From positions 1,054,001 through 1,118,000 of the forward strand of contig NC_021313.1 in the NCBI RefSeq assembly GCF_000403645.1: a stretch of 64,000 bases of DNA, in the 5' to 3' direction. Below the pieces are notes generated by a model that was given only the letters and a program-made list of their open reading frames with translations, had not been told where the DNA came from and ran no database searches. The DNA comes from Salinarchaeum sp. Harcht-Bsk1 (lineage in GTDB: Archaea; Halobacteriota; Halobacteria; Halobacteriales; Salinarchaeaceae). Each line of letters begins with the position of its first letter. The first letter of the stretch is position 1. Shown here in pieces: positions 61,409-64,000 of this stretch. The position numbers and the translations under genes were made by a program.

Positions 61409-61849
61409 ATGGTCGAGACCTGCTACGTCACCGGTGGGCTGCTCGACGCGCTGCTGGCTATCGCCGGCGACCGCGAACCGGACGCCGTCTCGACGCTGCT
61501 CGTCGTCTCGCGGGCTGGCGAGCTCGACGAACTGCCCGCGAGCGAGGACGACGACCTCGATCCGGAGACGCCGGTGTTCACCGACCTCTACTTCCCTTCC
61601 GCCGGTCGCTCCGTCGACGCGGTGTTCGGCATGGACGTCTCCGTGCCCCACGGGCAGGCCCAGGGCCGCTTCGTCTCCCACCCGCTCGGCGAACTGTCGG
61701 TCTCGAACACCGACGACCTCCACGAAGTCGTGCTCGTCGCCGTGCCGCCCTGGACGCGCGAAGACGTCGCCGCCTTCGACCGGAGCGGCCGGCGATTGGA
61801 GCTCCGGATTGTAGCCGCCGCACCACCAGAGCAGCCGTTCGAGGGGTGA
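61409..61849 (+). CDS. Degenerate JAMM/MPN-like protein
   Basis: A 146-residue protein with an MPN-like layout: an N-terminal helix and strand (GGLLDALLAIAGDREPDAVSTLLVVS), then RFVSHPLGELSVSNTDD, which aligns with the JAMM motif HxHPxG...SxxD except that the first His is Val. It is therefore unlikely to be an active metallo-isopeptidase. Coupled to the MBL-like gene (2-bp gap). Function unknown. Confidence 0.62.
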   Translation: MVETCYVTGGLLDALLAIAGDREPDAVSTLLVVSRAGELDELPASEDDDLDPETPVFTDLYFPSAGRSVDAVFGMDVSVPHGQAQGRFVSHPLGELSVSNTDDLHEVVLVAVPPWTREDVAAFDRSGRRLELRIVAAAPPEQPFEG

Positions 61850-61910
61850 GAGAATCGTAGTCGGCGTGAGAAAGGGACATTTTGCGCGCACTGCCGCAGC
61901 AGGTGGAAGC

Positions 61911-62023
61911 CCCCTCCCGCTCGACCTGCCGCGACTCGCTGCGCGCTTCGCTCGGCCTTCGGCCTCGCTGCAGTGCTTGCTTCGTCGGGGCAGGGTCGAG
62001 CGTTCGGCCCCTTCCAGTCCCAC
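61911..62023 (-). repeat. ~115-bp structured repeat, copy A (minus orientation)
   Basis: On the minus strand it starts GGTGGGACTGGAAGGGGCCG and ends GGGGGCTT. CGCTCGAC near the 5' end is complementary to GTCGAGCG near the 3' end, and internal AGCGAAGCG/GCAGCGAGT elements suggest inner stems. Copy B at 62193-62310 is in the opposite orientation. No coding support. Confidence 0.72.
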
Positions 62024-62192
62024 CCTGTCCATCGGAGATACGCGAAACCCCGGTGGACTACGTCGGCGCGTGCTCGCGGAGGCCGTGAGCCCCGAAGCGG
62101 GCGAGCGGCCGGTGCGGACTCATCGCGCGAGGGATGAGCACCGAGCGCAGCGAGGCGCGCAATCGGTTGGGGAGGACGTGGACTGTTTGGGC
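62024..62192. other. Spacer between the inverted ~115-bp repeats
   Basis: No gene is supported. It contains CTCATC...GATGAG (62120-62137) and GCGCGCAATCGGTTGGGGAGG (62156-62176). The whole 61850-62368 interval between the JAMM-like gene and the ribbon-helix-helix gene is non-coding. Confidence 0.5.
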
Positions 62193-62310
62193 GGACTACG
62201 AAAGGGGCCGATCGCTCGGCGTTCGTCACGACGTAAGCACCGCAGGGAAGGAAGCGAAGCGACTGACTGAGGAGCGCAGCGAGTGAGGTGCGTCGAGCGT
62301 TCGGGGGCTT
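62193..62310 (+). repeat. ~115-bp structured repeat, copy B (plus orientation)
   Basis: It begins CGGACTACGAAAGGGGCCG and ends TTCGGGGGCTT, aligning with copy A over its full length (shared AAGGGGCCG, AAGCACYGCAG, GCGAAGCG, GCGCAGCGAGT and GGGGGCTT). Its outer stem CGCTCGGCG/CGTCGAGCG pairs with one G-U wobble, keeping the same structure as copy A. Confidence 0.72.
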
Positions 62311-62368
62311 TCGGTGGCCACTGGAACGGATAAGCCCGCCTTGCTCACGAACACGTATTTCCGTAGTC

Positions 62369-62581
62369 CTACTCCTGCAGGTACCCCAGGTCCTGCAACT
62401 GCTCGGCGATCTCCTGGAACTCGGCCTCCGTCAGCTCGCCGCGGCGCTCGTGCTGGATCACGATCGAGCGCAGCAGGAAGCGCACGAGGTCGCTCGTCGA
62501 GGAGAAGCTCGTCCCCTCGATCGTCTCGTCGACGCGCTCGGCGAGGTCGGCAGGGATCGAGACGGTGGTGTACTCGGTCAC
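62369..62581 (-). CDS. Ribbon-helix-helix transcriptional regulator (CopG-like)
   Basis: A 70-residue DNA-binding protein. The ribbon is TEYTTVSIPADLAERVDE, followed by FSSTSDLVRFLLRSIVIQHE as the two helices, and a short acidic C-terminal helix. No toxin partner is adjacent. GTG 62581 is preferred because a TATA-like ATTTGTAC (62603-62610) is centred 26 bp upstream. Confidence 0.82.
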   Translation of the reverse strand: MTEYTTVSIPADLAERVDETIEGTSFSSTSDLVRFLLRSIVIQHERRGELTEAEFQEIAEQLQDLGYLQE

Positions 62582-62680
62582 GACCGAGTGTCGGACGGGA
62601 CGGTACAAATCGGTTGTGCGACCGAACAGGAGCGGAGCGCTCGAAGCGCCGACGCTGCTCCTCCCGATACAGCGCGCCGA

Positions 62681-63607
62681 TCAGTCTTCGTCGTCGAACC
62701 GACGCTCCACGCGCTCGATCCGGCGGCGCTGATCGCGGTGCAGCGCGACGATCATGTCCGAGAGGAACCCGAACATGATCAACTGGATCCCCACGAGAAT
62801 GCCAGCGGCCGCGACGACCGCGAGCACCTCGTGGGGGACCCTGTTGACGAACCAGTCGTAGCCGACGTATGACGCGATCGCAAGACCGGTCAGCAACGCG
62901 ACGGTGCCGAAGCTCCCGAAGTAAAAGAGGGGATTGTTCGTCTTCGCGAGGCGATAGAGCGTGACGATGATCGTCCCGCCGTCCTTGATCGGGTGGAGGT
63001 TGGTCTCCGAACCGGCGGGTCGCGTCTCGTAGGTGATCGGTACCTCCATCGAGTCGATGCCGTGGCGGACGCACTCGACGCACATCTCCGTCTCGATGCC
63101 GAAGCCCTCCGCCGAGAGGTTCATCCGGTCGAGGGAGTCCACCGTCATCGCGCGATAGCCCGAGAGGATGTCGTAGTGCTCGCGCTGGTGGATCGTGCGG
63201 TAGGCCCAGTTGATTAGTTTGTTCCCGACCTGGTTGAGTCGCGGCATCGCGCCGGACTGGATGTCCGCGAACCGGTTGCCGACGACGTGCTCGGCCTCGC
63301 CCGACCGGAGCGGCTCCAGCAGGGCCTCGGCGTCCTTCGGGAGGTAGGTGCCGTCGCCGTCGAGCACGAGGACGTACTCGGTATCGATCTGGGCGAACCC
63401 CTGCATCATCGCGTCGCCCTTCCCGGTGCCGGACTGCTCGATCACGCGAGCGCCCGCCTCGCGGGCGATCTCCTGGGTGTCGTCGGACGAACCGCCGTCG
63501 ATCACGAGGACGTGTTCGTAGCCGCGCTCGACGAATCCCTCGACCACGTCGCCGATCGTGGCTGCCTCGTCGAGCGTCGGGATCATCACCGTGACGTCCT
63601 CGGTCAT
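62681..63607 (-). CDS. aglJ: Dolichyl-phosphate hexosyltransferase AglJ (N-glycosylation)
   Basis: A 308-residue GT2 enzyme that adds the first hexose to dolichyl phosphate for S-layer N-glycans. The N-terminal domain has MIPTLDEAATIGDVVEGF, HVLVIDGGSSDDTQEIA, VLVLDGDGTYLPKDAEALL and VGNRFADIQSGAMPRLNQVGNKLIN, with LSGYRAMT and GFGIETEMCVECV. Two C-terminal membrane helices follow (about 225-290). Start MTEDVTVMIPT at 63607 rather than five codons earlier. Other agl genes are not in view. Confidence 0.88.
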   Translation of the reverse strand: MTEDVTVMIPTLDEAATIGDVVEGFVERGYEHVLVIDGGSSDDTQEIAREAGARVIEQSGTGKGDAMMQGFAQIDTEYVLVLDGDGTYLPKDAEALLEPLRSGEAEHVVGNRFADIQSGAMPRLNQVGNKLINWAYRTIHQREHYDILSGYRAMTVDSLDRMNLSAEGFGIETEMCVECVRHGIDSMEVPITYETRPAGSETNLHPIKDGGTIIVTLYRLAKTNNPLFYFGSFGTVALLTGLAIASYVGYDWFVNRVPHEVLAVVAAAGILVGIQLIMFGFLSDMIVALHRDQRRRIERVERRFDDED

Positions 63608-63768
63608 CGGACGGGACTGCACGGCGGGCCCGTAAATGGGTTACTACTGTTAGCGCTCCTGCACGGACGCCGACGGAACAGCACACCCCGACGACCAGCC
63701 TGCGCCCCCAGCGCTCCGGCTACCAGCGGAAGGAAACGGGTTTGTGCGGTCGTGGTCAATTTCGCTCC

Positions 63769-64000
63769 ATGAACGTACGGGCCATCGCCGACCTGCCGCC
63801 CGACGAGCGGGCGGCCCTCTTCGAGCGCGACGCCGGGATCGGGGATGCACGGGCCGACGCCCGGGAGATCGTCGAGCGCGTTCGAGACGAGGGCGACGTC
63901 GCGTTGCGCGAGTACGCCGAGGACCTCGACGGCGTCGCCGTCGGCAACCTCGACGTCACCGACGAGGCCGAGCGCGCCTGGGAGCGTCTCGACGGCGACC
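63769..64000 (+). CDS. hisD: Histidinol dehydrogenase (partial, N-terminal part)
   Basis: The first 77 codons of the enzyme that oxidises histidinol to histidine in two NAD-dependent steps. The visible part, MNVRAIADLPPDERAALFERD followed by VREIVERVRDEGDVALREYAED-type sequence, matches the family N-terminus (V..I...VR..GD.AL..Y...D). The rest lies beyond the right edge, so active-site residues cannot be checked. Confidence 0.88.
   Translation, partial: MNVRAIADLPPDERAALFERDAGIGDARADAREIVERVRDEGDVALREYAEDLDGVAVGNLDVTDEAERAWERLDGD

Noticed and set aside
62134-62286. 50-codon ORF starting MSTERSEARNRLGRTW
   Set aside because: It lies across the structured repeat copy B and its spacer; the reading reflects repeat DNA, with no family or promoter support.

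Overview
The window is a stretch of chromosome from a halophilic archaeon of class Halobacteria. The evidence is consistent across it: high GC content, very acidic proteins, twin-arginine signals on every predicted secreted protein, many TATA boxes about 25-30 bp before an ATG or GTG (leaderless mRNAs), archaeal/eukaryotic-type information genes (eL44, eS27, eL18, Rpo3/6/10, PriS, GINS, Cdc48, aIF2) and haloarchaeal markers (NAD-dependent glucose-6-phosphate dehydrogenase Azf, AglJ, HalOD1 and Bat-type HTH proteins). The genus cannot be fixed from the sequence alone.

Layout. 1-720 (minus): end of an operon eL44-eS27-aIF2alpha, cut by the window edge. 970-8270: Usp protein, Na+/H+ antiporter with a TrkA tail, methylglyoxal synthase, beta-RFAP synthase homologue, AlkA-type glycosylase, a RimK ligase fused to a RimB-like protease, and a GNAT. 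8466-10683: priS-GINS replication pair. 10874-21084: a cell-surface locus with an AP-superfamily hydrolase, a five-repeat beta-helix surface protein, an asparagine-synthase-like enzyme coupled to a Tat beta-helix lipoprotein, and a flippase. 21146-23190: a phosphate permease coupled to a membrane protein made of about 45 four-residue repeats. 23574-26083: Cdc48 and a small partner. 26537-38713: mostly metabolic and housekeeping genes (alpha/beta hydrolase, DUF309, VOC, Azf, MptD, PAC2 chaperone, NurA, NUDIX, Hsp20, MFS, a histidine kinase with an unusual C-terminal lectin-like domain, CPBP protease), followed by a DUF433 antitoxin-like gene with a decayed partner.

39325-45678 (minus) is the classic archaeal translation/transcription cluster: tRNA-Ser, uS13, uS4, uS11, Rpo3, tRNA-Leu, eL18, uL13, uS9, Rpo10, Rpo6, enolase, uS2. 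45899-49428: membrane protein, MoaA, GNAT, haloalkane dehalogenase homologue. 49480-57299: mutL and mutS (both minus), separated by an AT-richer 2.8-kb insert with two Tat-exported proteins. 57470-64000: Bat-type regulator, HalOD1 protein, LysE exporter, HD hydrolase, a pair of degenerate MBL/JAMM-like proteins, an inverted pair of ~115-bp structured repeats, a ribbon-helix-helix protein, AglJ and the start of hisD.

The most unusual signals are: the ETVE-repeat protein next to the phosphate permease; the Cys-less asparagine-synthase/beta-helix pair; the histidine kinase-ConA-like fusion; the RimK-RimB fusion; intergenic tandem repeats of 22-25 bp at four sites; three genes whose start codon overlaps the stop of a short leader ORF; and the inverted pair of structured repeats at 61.9-62.3 kb.
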